Part shown: one piece after another, positions 34,736-45,539 of the stretch
How the letters are laid out: every line of letters begins with the position of its first letter
Position numbering within the stretch: position 1 is the first letter of the stretch
Source: Pezicula radicicola
Taxonomy: Eukaryota > Ascomycota > Leotiomycetes > Helotiales > Dermateaceae
Direction: 5' to 3'
Assembly: GCA_003008705.1 (NCBI GenBank)
Contig: PDUO01000061.1
Span: 135,640-199,639, forward strand
DNA: 64,000 nt
Program-made: the position numbers and the translations under genes
The notes under the pieces: generated by a model
Told to the model about the DNA's origin: nothing
The model's database searches: none
Seen by the model: only the letters and a program-made list of their open reading frames with translations

Positions 34736-36901
34736 TCATGTTGACTGAGGATCGCCAATGCTTAATCTCCATTGCTCGTATAGATCCCGGGCTCGGTATT
34801 TTGTTGCCCAACCAAGATCATCCTCAATATCTTCCAGCAGCATGGCCGCTGCTGTTCTCTCATCTCTGCTGCTGAAACAACATCCGGCTGCAAGGTGAGA
34901 TGGTTGGTAAATTGTTGAGTTGGGTGGGAATCAAAGCAACGTACCGTAATAGATCGGCTGAACAGAATTTACGCGACAACTCCCGTGTGGCTTACCTTGT
35001 GCAATGCCACATATCTGTCTTGCGTGGTAATGGAGTTCACCCTGTGTATAGTTCAGTACAAGTCGAGAATGTGCTACATTCAGGTACAGACCTCTATTCT
35101 CCGAAACGCGAGCATGCAGCTAGAGTCCTGAGAAGGATTGACAGTCAAGAGTAGTATCCGTGCGAGGTGAAACATCTGCCATGACGAGGCTGGTTCAACC
35201 ATCAGCTATTAAAATCAATCCGTAGTGTAGACTGGAAGCCTTACCACAAACACTCCTCGCAAACCAAATGGTTGTAAATACCTTGCCATCCTCCTCAAAT
35301 ACGGAGACGGGATCCATAAAACCCCTGCCCGTGACCGAACGCTCCCAATGGTCTAACAAAGCACACAATTTCTGCCACTCGTCAACCATACTTTTCTTTT
35401 CGGCATGGGTCATTTCTTCTGATTTAGCCATGAAGTTCACCACCTTCGCGAGGATTGTAAGAACCCTGTGAGAGTCAGTATCATTGCGATGGACACAGGC
35501 GCTAGACAAGAGACTTACTGATTGTTGACCAAGCCTTCACTGCCCTCCTGCCCAATATTCTCCAAATCAATCGCCCACAATTCGGGATCAAGTCTCAATT
35601 TCGACCTGTTGATAATGGAGCAGACCACTTCCTGCCGCGCGATGGACCAAAACCCAGCTTGCTCAATTCCCCCGGACGATCCATTCACGCTACACTCTTT
35701 CCCAAAAGCGAAAACGCCGTCTAGATGCTTCTGCCAATCCGATCCCGTAGCATCCAACATCTCATAGCACGAAAACATGACGGTGGCCGCAAATCCGTAG
35801 CTGGCAAAGGGCTGGTCGGATTTTCCAAGTCGACGGATGAGCAGCGATATTGCCATATCGTAATTCCTGCGTGCAACCTGCATTCCATCTGGAAGCTTTC
35901 CAATCAAATATTGTTGCTTCGCAGCGCACGCAATGCTAGCCGCTTTAAGCAAGGGATCTTGCATGGCGAGCAGGCAGACCTTCTTTGAGAATGTCTGAGA
36001 CAGATCGGAGAGGTCCATCCATCGCCCTACTTCGGCGCTGAATTGACGAAGTAGGGTCGCATCTTCTGCCGAGGTTAGTGGCCCTGGGGGTGTCAGCCTC
36101 TCTGAAGCTGCCGATAGTTGCAACGGCGCAGATTGGAAGTCATTCCGACCCCAAGACTGTGGAGAAAGTGGCGATAAAGGATGCGAGACACTGCACATTT
36201 CACCACCATAATTATGCTCCGAATACTGGTGTCTCATATAAAGGAGGGCTTGAGCCCCAGCACTAACGATTGCACCTGTTTCGGTGAGAGAATCAGCAGG
36301 ACTGTAGGCAGTCGTCTGCAAGTTCGTCTGTTCGTCAGTTATGCCGTAACAAAGTGCCTGGGGATTCACTTCTGAGTTCACATCTGGTACATGTTCAACG
36401 TCGAGCCCAACTGTGTGGCTTTCTGAGCGCGACTGGAACCCATCTTGCAGTGTTACTGAACCTGCTCGTGCATTTGCGTCACATGTTTCCCCGTCAATCA
36501 CGCTTAACTCTGAAGGAGTCTACCGTCGTGATGGGACGGCTTCCACCCAAGGCGCCGTATCAACACCTCGTGAGAGCCCAGCGGCCTCGTTGCTTCTATC
36601 AGCCTCAACATCTTGCTCATCAGTGAAAGTCTGGTATTCAGAAGCTATTACATCGGTCTCGTCGACGAATTTGTCTATAATGCGATCAATTAGCGCCCCA
36701 CATGTCTACTAGAGAACAGAGCATACAATCTGGAGGGATGTCAACCCACACGTGGCCCTGCTTCCACGTTCCTGAGCCTCTCCTCTTAGAGCTATTGATG
36801 ACTGATGGATTACGCCAATGTCTGAAAGATACAGGTTCACACGGAACACAGTGGATGTGGGCTTTTTCGCAATTGTTGCATCGAGGCCGCCTCTCGTCGC
36901 A
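34736..36901 (-). pseudogene. Zn2Cys6 transcription factor, 5' end missing and one in-frame TAG
   Basis: Exons 36727-36901, 35519-36674, 35245-35465, 35092-35189, 34996-35041 and 34736-34887 sum to 1,848 nt, 616 codons in one frame. The first begins exactly after an AG with CDERRPRCNNCEKAHIHC, the second half of a zinc cluster; the first CxxC half should lie upstream but 36902-37200 has no such exon. A TAG at 36520-36522 breaks the linker (TGG or CAG before decay). The rest is a fungal_trans_2 type effector domain: EVGRWMDLSDLSQTFSKK, LKAASIACAAKQ, CSIINRSKLRLD, SWQMFHLARILLLT, LHYHARQICGIA and SRDERTAAAMLLEDIEDD. The reading past the stop is fully open, so loss is recent. Nuclear regulator of nearby metabolic genes in relatives. 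Confidence 0.75.
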
Positions 36902-37492
36902 CTCGACCGACACGTAATGCTATCCGCAGGCTCAGCATATCTCCCATCATCATTTCCAATCGAGTTCACCTACCACCCTACGACTGTTAGTTTCAATAGC
37001 ATTCTACATAAGGAGACCATCAATAACTTACCGGTCCAGGTACGCATTGTCGCTATGATTGCCAGATAACATGAACCTGTGGAGCGCAAAGCGAGTCCAG
37101 GAAAAAGCAGATGCGAGGGACTCTGCGGCGATGGACTGAACATTTGCAGCTCGGTGAACCGGCTCGTGCTACAGCGGCGCTAACACTCCGAAGTTGCGTT
37201 AGCGAATGCTTTCGTGTTTTTTTCCTTTTTTGGGAGAAGGGAAGCGAAGCGATTCGAAGCAACCCAACCGACAAAAGGACCCCGAACTGATGAATGCCTT
37301 CGTTTTTTTGGGAAGCGACTCGAAGCAATCCAACGCACAAAGTACCCCGAACTAAACCTCACGAGAATCCTTTCAACATGTAGTTTGCAAAAATATATTT
37401 GGGCATTTAATTGCTATTCAGAATCACAACCAGCAACGGAGACTCGATAATACTTCACATGTTGATTTCGTACGACACGACAACAAGACCCT
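36902..37492. other. Breakpoint region between two 5'-truncated genes
   Basis: 591 bp between the half zinc cluster of the regulator and the SDR fragment. The genes are divergent and each lacks its 5' part, so this segment replaces or deletes their shared promoter. It holds the tandem duplication at 37204-37352 and no exon of either gene. Confidence 0.6.
37204..37352. repeat. Diverged tandem duplication
   Basis: Two adjacent copies (37204-37290 and 37291-37352, the first longer) share GAATGC(T/C)TTCGTTTTTTT, GGGAAGCGA, TCGAAGCAA(C/T)CCAAC and CCCCGAACT. Single-copy in the rest of the window. Confidence 0.6.
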
Positions 37493-37780
37493 GAACCCTC
37501 AAAAGGGGCAGTGGTGAATCTGACTCGGCAATTGGCTGTTGATTTTGGCAAGACAGGAGTCAATGTTAATGCTGTCTGTCCCGGATTCATGGCTACGGCA
37601 ATGGGGCGGCCATTCCTGGACAATCCACTGCTCAAGAAACAGCTAGATGAGTGTACGCCGTGGCCGGTACTGGGGACTGCGACTGATGTCGCCAACTCAA
37701 CGCTTTGGTTGGCGAGTCCGGAGAGCGACTTCATGACAGGGTCTATCCTTACCATCGATAGCGGGTTTACTGCAAGGTAG
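37493..37780 (+). pseudogene. C-terminal half of a short-chain dehydrogenase/reductase
   Basis: The frame starts abruptly with SKGAVVNLTRQLAVDFGKTG, the helix that follows the catalytic Tyr of YxxxK, and goes on to VNVNAVCPGFMATAM, VANSTLWLASPESDFMTGS and a normal end ILTIDSGFTAR before TAG 37778-37780. The N-terminal Rossmann half (TGxxxGxG) and the catalytic Tyr are absent, and upstream sequence shows no exon. The remaining 95 residues are undamaged, so the cut is recent or the 5' half lies elsewhere. SDR enzymes are NAD(P)H-dependent oxidoreductases. It is divergent from the truncated regulator at 34736. Confidence 0.8.
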
Positions 37781-38314
37781 AATAGGGGCAGCATTTCAGT
37801 GCCTTTATGTGCAATAGTTCTTTCAATGAATCGCTTGTTGAAGACTCATGTGGTTGCTGTAGGGCATAAGAGATCGAATTGAGGAATAATTATCCAACTA
37901 CCCCTGCGCAAGACGAGCCGTGAGTCGAATGTTTCTTAGTAAAGAAATTGGGTAGTTTCACCACCATTGAATCCTAGTTCACTTGTTACGCTCGTCATGT
38001 ATTCTTCCGAGTTCCAACACATGTCAGTTGACATACTACGCAGACTTTGCAACAAGTCTAACTAGATTTAGGTGACGGTGTAACCTTTTTTTACACGGGG
38101 TTAGTGGAGGTCGTATGATGTGACAGAATATTTTTCTATTTTTCATGCAGGTAGAATCACGCCAAGAACAAGAATATCAAAGCTGATGACTTCATTAACT
38201 CTCATTGCATAAATGTTACTAACAAGTGCAGGCTACACATTCCCGATCAAAGAACCTCTGTAATCGACTGTTGTTGTGGAACAGTCAAACTCAAGAAATA
38301 GAAGCCACTATCCC
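37781..38314. other. No gene recognised
   Basis: 534 bp between the SDR fragment and the cupin gene, tail to tail. No open frame with a domain. Confidence 0.45.
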
Positions 38315-38878
38315 CTAGTACCAAAGCTTATCATTCGGTTTCAAACCTTGCTCCTTGCAATGCTTATAGTACAAGTGAGCGTAGCTGAAGACATCCATGG
38401 TATTCTTCAAACTATCATCATCGTGAAAAAACTCCAAACTCCCCGATATAGTGAAGACAACCTCCGCCCCCTTACCCATATGTAGAGTATGAATAGTTCC
38501 CGGATTCTCAATGACATAATCTCCGGGCTTCGCAACCCAATCATATCTGAAAATAGTTAGCGTGCCTGCCCTTAGACGTGGTGTATTGTAGCTGGAAACC
38601 TACTCTTTGTAGTTCCATTCTCCCTTGACGGTAACCGCAGTTACAGTACCTCGATGCCTGTGTTTGCCCAACCATGTATCTTCCAAACTACGCAAGACGA
38701 CCACAAATTTGCCAGACCGGGTTTCAAAGCGCAGTGGCTTCAACTCAAGATTGTTCATCCATGGATGCCAGCAGGTGTCTCTTTCGCCGTCCACGTAGAC
38801 ATCTGGTGAGCTGTACTTGTCGACAAGCGCAAGTTCTGCTTTCTCGAGTGCAGTCAACTTGGATTCCTTAGTATCCAT
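38315..38878 (-). CDS. Cupin-fold dioxygenase-like protein (ChrR/dihydroxyacetophenone dioxygenase type)
   Basis: Two exons (38604-38878 and 38315-38546), with a GT..AG intron of 57 nt, give 507 nt, 168 residues from ATG 38878. The cupin core shows LKPLRFETRSGKFVVVLRS, then GKHRHRGTVTAVTV (His-x-His metal ligands), YDWVAKPGDYVIENPGTIHT and LH (third His), and a C-terminal helix. The motifs fit the ChrR-like cupins that include 2,4'-dihydroxyacetophenone dioxygenase, which cleave or oxidise small aromatics with one Fe(II). The substrate is unknown. An in-frame upstream TTG is not used as start because no ATG precedes it. Intact; it lies beside a MITE. Confidence 0.8.
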
Positions 38879-39255
38879 GATTATAGGCGTGAAATAATTG
38901 TAGTAAGAGGAGTTGGCGACGGTGCAGGGCTTTCTGTTGATGTAGCAGGACAAGGAAGCGGTCTAATTTATATTCTCAACGGTTACATGGGATAGACGGC
39001 AAATCATACGGAGTGGGCGGGGACATATACACCTAGAATGAGACTTGGTCTCTGGTGACCTGTCAACTGTCGGGACGCTTTCCCTACAGGTGTCAATGTG
39101 TCATTCCGTGTCAAGCAAAATCCGCCTTTGGAGCTCACGACCCCGGATTCTATGCCTATGAAAATACCTAAAGGTTATAAGAACCCTTGTCCATTTATTC
39201 AGGGTAACGCAGCCGACATGGTCATGCGGGGTATCCCCACGGGGTTGTGCATGTA
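38879..39255. promoter_or_regulatory. 5' flank of the cupin gene
   Basis: 377 bp upstream of the cupin start, up to the MITE at 39256. A short plus-strand open stretch (39098-39304) runs into the MITE and is probably chance. No defined regulatory site is visible. Confidence 0.3.
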
Positions 39256-39660
39256 CAGTACTCCCCTCCTCCCCCGGCCGGAGTATTCCTTGTTAGAGGT
39301 GTAGGTCTTACCCGAATCTATTGCTGTTTCTTCGACCTTACTATATACGCCTGTATAGATTACTTATAAGCCCTATAATTACAGGTAGGTATATACCTAT
39401 GACTACAGGCTACATCCCCTATAAATATAGGCTATATAGTACTATAAATTTTTAAATAATACTCTATAATACCTAATTTCTTCTACCTATACTATTTTCT
39501 AACTACTATAATTATAGGGCACGTAGCCTATAATTGTAGGCTATTTACCCCTAAGACAGCTTCTAAAGTAGCAACGTTTTAGAACCTAAACAAGTCGAGC
39601 TTTGCCAAGTGTTGTAAAACACTTACGGATAAGGAATACTCCGGCCTGGGGGGGGGACTG
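39256..39660. mobile_element. MITE, CAGT-type ends, TA target duplication
   Basis: The 405-bp element has inverted repeats of about 40 bp; the left end starts CAGTACTCCCCTCCTCCCCC and the right end, inverted, CAGTCCCCCCCCC, both continuing GGCCGGAGTATTCCTT. TA flanks both sides (39254-39255 and 39661-39662). The interior holds repeated CCTATAATTACAGG-like palindromes and no open frame. C/G-rich ends set it apart from the AT-rich interior. Confidence 0.88.
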
Positions 39661-40049
39661 TACGCGAGATTGCTAGACAAAGCACATTGGCCCAATATCT
39701 ACGTGACATGCATGTTAAGCCAGACGCGCCTAGCTGTCCTAGCTTGTAAACCGAGTGCGGATTCGCCCTACTGCCGTATGGTCTCTTCTTTTGGCCTTTG
39801 TACCGAATTTACCAGTTGCACTAGCAGATCTAAATCTACAATGCAATCATTTGTGGCGCTGCCAATTATTATGGATCAGCAATCAAAGACGTGCCAAGTT
39901 TCCTAACGTTGTCAAAATACAAGATATGAACGCATTACCCAGACATCTAGACATCTAGTTTAAAAACACCTAAAGTACGTCGTTTTCTATTACTCCGTCT
40001 TTCAGATAACGCTCTTCATATCTTGACGTGTTGACTATTCAGTACCAAC
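39661..40049. promoter_or_regulatory. 5' flank of the sugar-transporter gene
   Basis: About 390 bp between the MITE and the MFS start. No gene or clear motif recognised. Confidence 0.3.
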
Positions 40050-42171
40050 ATGTCTCTTCGTGGAAAGATGTTGATGGGCGGCGTGACCGCTGCTTGCGCC
40101 ATGGCTTTTCTCCTGTATGTCGAAACCCCCTTACCTACGGCCCTTACACAAGTGGATCAGCTCTTTTTTGGCTTTTTATCGCGATTACTTACACACCTTA
40201 AAGCTTTGGCTACGACCAAGGCGTCATGGGAGGCGTTATCGGCTCTACCACGTTTGTGAAGCAGTTCAATCATCCCAGTGTGAGTGTGATATATACAAGT
40301 TCGGAGAGACTTGCCAGATGCGAAGTTTCGGAATACTAACTGTCCATTAGGCCGTCACCCAAGGCCTTATTACCGGATTTTACGACCTCGGCTGCCTTCT
40401 TGGGTCCATAGCAGCGTTCTTCTTCTCCGAGCCTATTGGGCGGAAGAAATCGATCGTGAGTTATCTGCACCAACACCGCGATCATGATTACTCATGTCGA
40501 ATCTCAGTGCGCTGGGTCCTTAGTTGTTTGCCTGGGAACAATTCTTCAGGTGACCGCATATTCTGTCAGACACCTGATAACTGGTAGAATTGTCACGGGG
40601 ATAGGCATTGGTATAAACACTTCAATCGTTCCTACTGTGAGTTATTGCTTCAGGAAATCTTCTCCACAGATACGTATTTTCACTGACTGGCATTACAGTG
40701 GCAATCAGAGGTTTGTTCGGCTCGCCATCGCGGACAGCTTGTCACCATAGAGGCGGCTTTTATTATTTGCGGACTCGCCATAGCAAACTGGGTATGTTTT
40801 GGAGCATCGTATGTCGCCTCATCTTTTCAGTGGAGAGGCCCTATTACGGTACAGTGCATATTCGCACTGTACCTGCTCGTTACGGTTCCATTCCTGGTGG
40901 AAAGTCCGCGCTGGCTTGCCAATCACAAGGGTCTCGCCGATGCTACAAAAGTCATCGCACAGCTCAAGGACGTACCAGAAGATGACTCGGAGGTCACTTC
41001 AATTACCCGCGAGATTGAGGTGGCTTTAGAGGAAGAAAGCTCTACCAGTGCGTGGTACGAGATCTTCACGAACGGCGGCGAGCAAAATTTCAGACGGATG
41101 ATGCTTGGTGTCGGAGGACTGTAAGCCAAATATATCGTGCCTTATTATTACCAGCTGCTGACTTTGAATTTAGGTATATGCAACAGATGTCTGGGATTAA
41201 GTTCGTAACCCCTACGCTCTGAACGCTGGCCGTGAAATACATCGATCTAACTCCCCTGAATACAGCTCTATTGGTTATTACCTCGCTGTCATACTGGAAC
41301 AGTACATCGGTCTTAGCAGGAGTCTTTCTCTTATACTTGCATCGGTAGCCGCCACTCAATTTTTCATCGTGTCTCTCACTCCAATCTGGTTTATCGAGAG
41401 AGCAGGACGTCGCAACTGCATGATCTGGGGAGGTGCGACTCTCACGATGTCAGGACCTGGAAAACTGCTGACGACGCTGATCTTGTAGCTGTCGCACAAG
41501 CTATTGCCATGGCTCTTCTGTGTGTGGGCCTTGCACTTAAGACAAAGCCGGCACTTGCCATGATAGTAACAATGTATTATTTATTCGGCGATGCTTTTGC
41601 TGTCAGGTACATCTCCATCACGCAATTCTCACATGTCAATAATAACTGCTAACTTGTTTAGCTTCTTAAACGTGCCGTGGATGTACGCCCCTGAGATTAA
41701 TTCATTGAAAATGAGAGCAAAGGGTGGAGCTGCTGCTGCTGCGTCCAACTGGCTCTGTAAGCAGATCGCCTTCAAACAGTGAAAGCATGCCCTAATCCTT
41801 CTTTGCAGTCAACGGAAACGTCGTAACCGTCACACCGATGGGATTGGCTAATCTTGGATGGAGATATTATCTCATCTGTGAGTACACTGAACAGCTACAG
41901 GTTCGATATTCCGGACTGACGAGGTTAATATATAGTCGTTGTGTTGAATATCTCATTTATCCCCCTAATCTACTTCTGCTACCCGGAGACGAAGGGCGTC
42001 ACCCTCGAGCAGATCGATCATATCTTTCTTGGAAAAGGGACTGGCCTTAACGCTCTCACTCAGGGGGTGAAGGAGAGCCTCCACGCGAAGAGAGAGTGTG
42101 ATCAACATGAAGTCGAGAATTCTGATGACAAAGATGCTCCTGAAAAGCATATTGAAGTAGCGACCGCGTAA
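40050..42171 (+). CDS. MFS sugar (hexose-type) transporter
   Basis: Eleven exons (40050-40114, 40204-40279, 40351-40455, 40508-40636, 40699-41120, 41174-41200, 41266-41432, 41489-41606, 41662-41756, 41809-41877, 41936-42171) sum to 1,509 nt, 502 residues. Family marks: FGYDQGVMGGVIG after TM1, the loop GRKKS, QMRGxx-like SARHRGQLVTIEAA, VESPRWLANH before the central loop, QQMSGINSIGYY (TM7), IERAGRR, and the C-terminal CYPETKGVTLEQIDHIFLG. The introns are 51-89 nt; two donors (GTTCGT at 41201 and GTGCGA at 41433) are weak but set by the frame. It would import hexose or a related sugar through the plasma membrane. The gene is intact, unlike the other decayed genes nearby. Confidence 0.87.
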
Positions 42172-42970
42172 AAATGCAACCAAGCACCCTCTACGCACAC
42201 CGCTCAGCAATCCTATTCCCGCATCATATAGGCTGATTGAGAGATCTTCTAACGTGTTGAGGAGAGTTGCAGACTATGGAAGTTTTCAAGAGTCTATTAT
42301 TATGCTACATCAGCATGGCATCTCAAACGTTTGAAACGTCTACTCTCCCTCCGGCTTTTACATTAGGGTAACTTTGATAAAACGATGTATCTAAGGCCAG
42401 ATAGGCGAGTAAACTACACCATACATCCCACACGTTATTTCACATTACCATGCATGAAGTTCAGGCATGGATGTTCTTCCTGGGCCATTCCCTTCCATAC
42501 CCATTACACAACGGAAGTTCAGCCAGGCACCTTCCTGTTCTGCTCTCGTCAGTCAAATCCAATGCTGCTTCGCATCTCCTTACAGGAGGGTTGCGCTGAT
42601 AAAACCTGGTTAAATGAGGCGACGTGATAGAAGTACAACTGGAGACAAGACCATTTCTGCTTTGAACTGCACTTTGATTCACAGGCAATGTTGGTTTCCC
42701 CAATCTGAAGTAAATTAGCTGCCTAAATGCGGAGAATTTGCCATTCTTGTCCTGGTTCTGGAACTATTCCGATTCCATAGTGACAGGGGCAGATCAAAGC
42801 AACTTCCCCGACAGTCCGAGAACCTCTAGTGTAGTGGGTATTACAAGTGGTCGTCTCGGCACGATTACCATTCCATTAAAGACTCACAGGCTCTTCACTC
42901 CAAAAATCACTATAATAATATTCATGCTATAACACTAGAACCTAAAGCGACTATATCTAAATATATCCCT
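42172..42970. other. No gene recognised
   Basis: About 800 bp between the MFS gene and the GTPase gene, tail to tail. The open stretches (such as 42385-42627 and 42461-42703) have no domain. Confidence 0.45.
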
Positions 42971-44186
42971 CTACCTTTCCTTCTTCCTTTGATCCTGACA
43001 GGCCTTTTCTGTAACCGCATATGCTCCAACTGCAAGTGGCGCTCCTAGACCTCCTGTAATCGTGGTGAAGAAAACCCCAGCGCCTACGACAGTTAACCTG
43101 CTCGCCCACCTCCCTATCCTATGCCCACTCATCTTCTTCAGCCTCATCCTCTCATTAGCAAGCTCGGTATTCTTCGTGAACAAAAACTCTTCTCTTTCCT
43201 TTTCCCTCTGGATTCTATAGTCTTCCTCCGCTTTTTCCCTCTCTGTCTCGTACTGGACGCGGAGAGTCTCGCGCTCTTCTTCCATCTTTTTCAGGCAAGC
43301 TTGAAGTGTTGCGCGCTCCTTCTCAAGAATTTGGGCTGTCTCATAGTCCTTCTTGGCAAGAGCTTCTCTACGCTCGTTCTCAACCTCCTTCAGGTCTTGC
43401 TGGTGTGCTTCCTTGGCGCGAGCGACCTCATCTTCCACTGCGCGACCGGCTTGTGTTAGATGGAGTGGGATTTTATCGTCTACGAATTCCTTAACGACTT
43501 GCAGAGTCACTGAAGACCCATGGCATAATGGAGCCACAATGTCCATGGTAGATTTTGTTGAGTCGCCAAATCGCGCGTAAAAGACTCCGTTGTCGAACAT
43601 TGGCTTCCAGAGATTGGGGCTAGAGATGAGTTCTTGCTCTCTGCGTTCAGCGACAACGGGATCTTCTTTACTCCATTTGGTGGTCACAAAGATGCAGTGG
43701 GACATATTCTTTGGGCCGACAACTTTGGCAAACAAATCTAGGTTCCTCTTGGCGCTCCCTGTGATTCTCTCATGTGTGATGGGATGGAGGTATAGAATCC
43801 CTGCAATATCACTTTTATCTGCATGGAGAGTCGCAAGCAAGTTGCTAATTCGTCGGAGCATCTCGCGGTCGCTGATATTAGTATCATTGAAGCCGGGTGT
43901 GTCAATGAAGATGATGTTTGTGTCCGGGATTCGATATAGCTCTGGCTCCCCAGTACCTGTTCAAGAAATAGTAGCTTATTAGACTATGATACAGAGACAT
44001 TAATAATTTATACAGAAGCGCTGACGTACAGGATTCAAGACTATCTCCAACAACCGGTCTGTATGCCTCATCGGTAGAAGATATCGCACGACCACCGGCT
44101 GTTTTAATGAAAGTACTCTTTCCTACACCAGTACATCCCATGACAGCAATAATCAGGGGCCTTTGGGTTGTTGTGGAAACTGTCAT
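42971..44186 (-). CDS. AIG1-like GTPase with a coiled coil and a glycine-rich tail
   Basis: Two exons (44030-44186 and 42971-43956), with a 73-nt GT..AG intron, give 1,143 nt, 380 residues from ATG 44186. Near the N-terminus is the P-loop IIAVMGCTGVGKSTFIKTAG (residues 12-31); after the intron the G3 motif IIFIDTPGFND (about residues 66-76), and FVTTKW near residue 135 in the place of the G4 NKxD motif. A long charged helical region with heptads (KEAHQQDLKEVENERREALA onward, to about 325) looks like a coiled coil. The tail is hydrophobic and glycine-rich (VVGAGVFFTTITGGLGAPLA) and could insert in a membrane. The fold matches AIG1/Toc34-type GTPases; fungal copies are of unknown function. Intact. 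Confidence 0.75.
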
Positions 44187-45539
44187 TTTTATGTATTATT
44201 GTGCTTTAAGATAGAAAGATTTTCGTTAAGGCGTTGTAGGATATCCAAATCAATAAATATAGATTTGCAAGTGATTCCCTCTCTGCAGAGTTGTGTTGGA
44301 CACCCATGAATATGAAACCCTTCTGATAACCTCCATATCCCGTTCCTCCGTTTGCATGTCGCCAAATCTGCCTTGTCTTAATAAATTTTATGCACTTAGA
44401 GAGAGAGTAAAACCTAATCCGCACTCAGCTCAATGAATATCTACTTCATAGCCCCACGCCATCTTGAACCCGCTAAGCATGTGTAAGAAGCCTGACCCCA
44501 GCCACCTCCCGCTCCAAGATTTCTGAGTCGGAGCGGGAGTCTAAAATACCAGTCCAGATATCAAGATGGTAAGGAATGTCAATGTGACAAGTCTCATAAA
44601 AATTATTCGAGTACATGATACCCGACAAAGTATAAAATTTGACACATACAATAATGCAACGAAGTCCTGTGCCAAACCCAAGAAAACAAGAAAATAACTC
44701 GTATGGTACAGCCACAATTCTTGTAGCGCACACTACACACATCTCGGCTTCATAGTCAGGGGAGCCAAGACTTCCCTTCCCTAGTCTGGGCTTTTTTGTA
44801 ACATAAAGCAGTCTGAATTTGACCATTGTGCCAAGGGTCGCTATTAGGACTATTGCGACATGATAGGCAATGACACGAGCGTCTATACATGGCCCGTTTC
44901 ATGAAAAGTAAATCAGAAGTTCAGAGACCTTCCGCCTCTTTTTGATAGCGGTTCAATGCCAGTCTAGACAGTCCAGTCAGCCCTACCAAACATCTGGTTT
45001 ATAGTTCCCGAGCGCCACTTGTTACGTTTCTGGTGGCTAGTATGGTTACCAATGCATCTATTTGGTCATAGGCTGAATAGCCGTGCGCCAAAGCGGGAGT
45101 TCTTTCTGATAAAGTTTTACAGTTTGAAAGCTGACTATACAGATTTAAGATAGCCATTGTGAGCGATGAGAGGATAGAGGGCATTTGTTTTCTACTGCCT
45201 GTTTCTGCTTTCGGAAAGGGTTAGTATAAGAGTCAGAGAAGGATATCGATGAGGGCCACTCCCTCTTTCTTTGGTGTTCCTGCAGTTGGCTTAGGGTAGT
45301 TTAAATCGTGCCGCTTTAGAAATAATTAGATGAGCGTTAGGGCAGCGCGAGATTTTAGCAAATCGGCTGCAGAAAACAGCGACCTAAACCAGCCGCAAAC
45401 AGCAGCTAATTCGCCGTCCTGCGGCTCAAACTAGAAAGGAGGGTTTTAACATTTAAACCGCAGGGAAAGTACCGCGGACAGCTTGAGCCATGTATGAAGA
45501 AATCAACGATAGGCCTGTATTAAGATCATGAAACCATAT
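44187..45539. other. No gene recognised
   Basis: About 1.35 kb without a supported gene; several short frames on the minus strand (44206-44424, 44473-44826, 44999-45184) show no domain. AT-rich near 44200-44300. Confidence 0.45.

Noticed and set aside
41433..41490. Apparent frameshift in the sugar transporter after IWGG
   Set aside because: A 56-nt GT..AG intron (41433-41488) with a CTGAC branch-like site restores the frame and gives an exact 502-residue protein.
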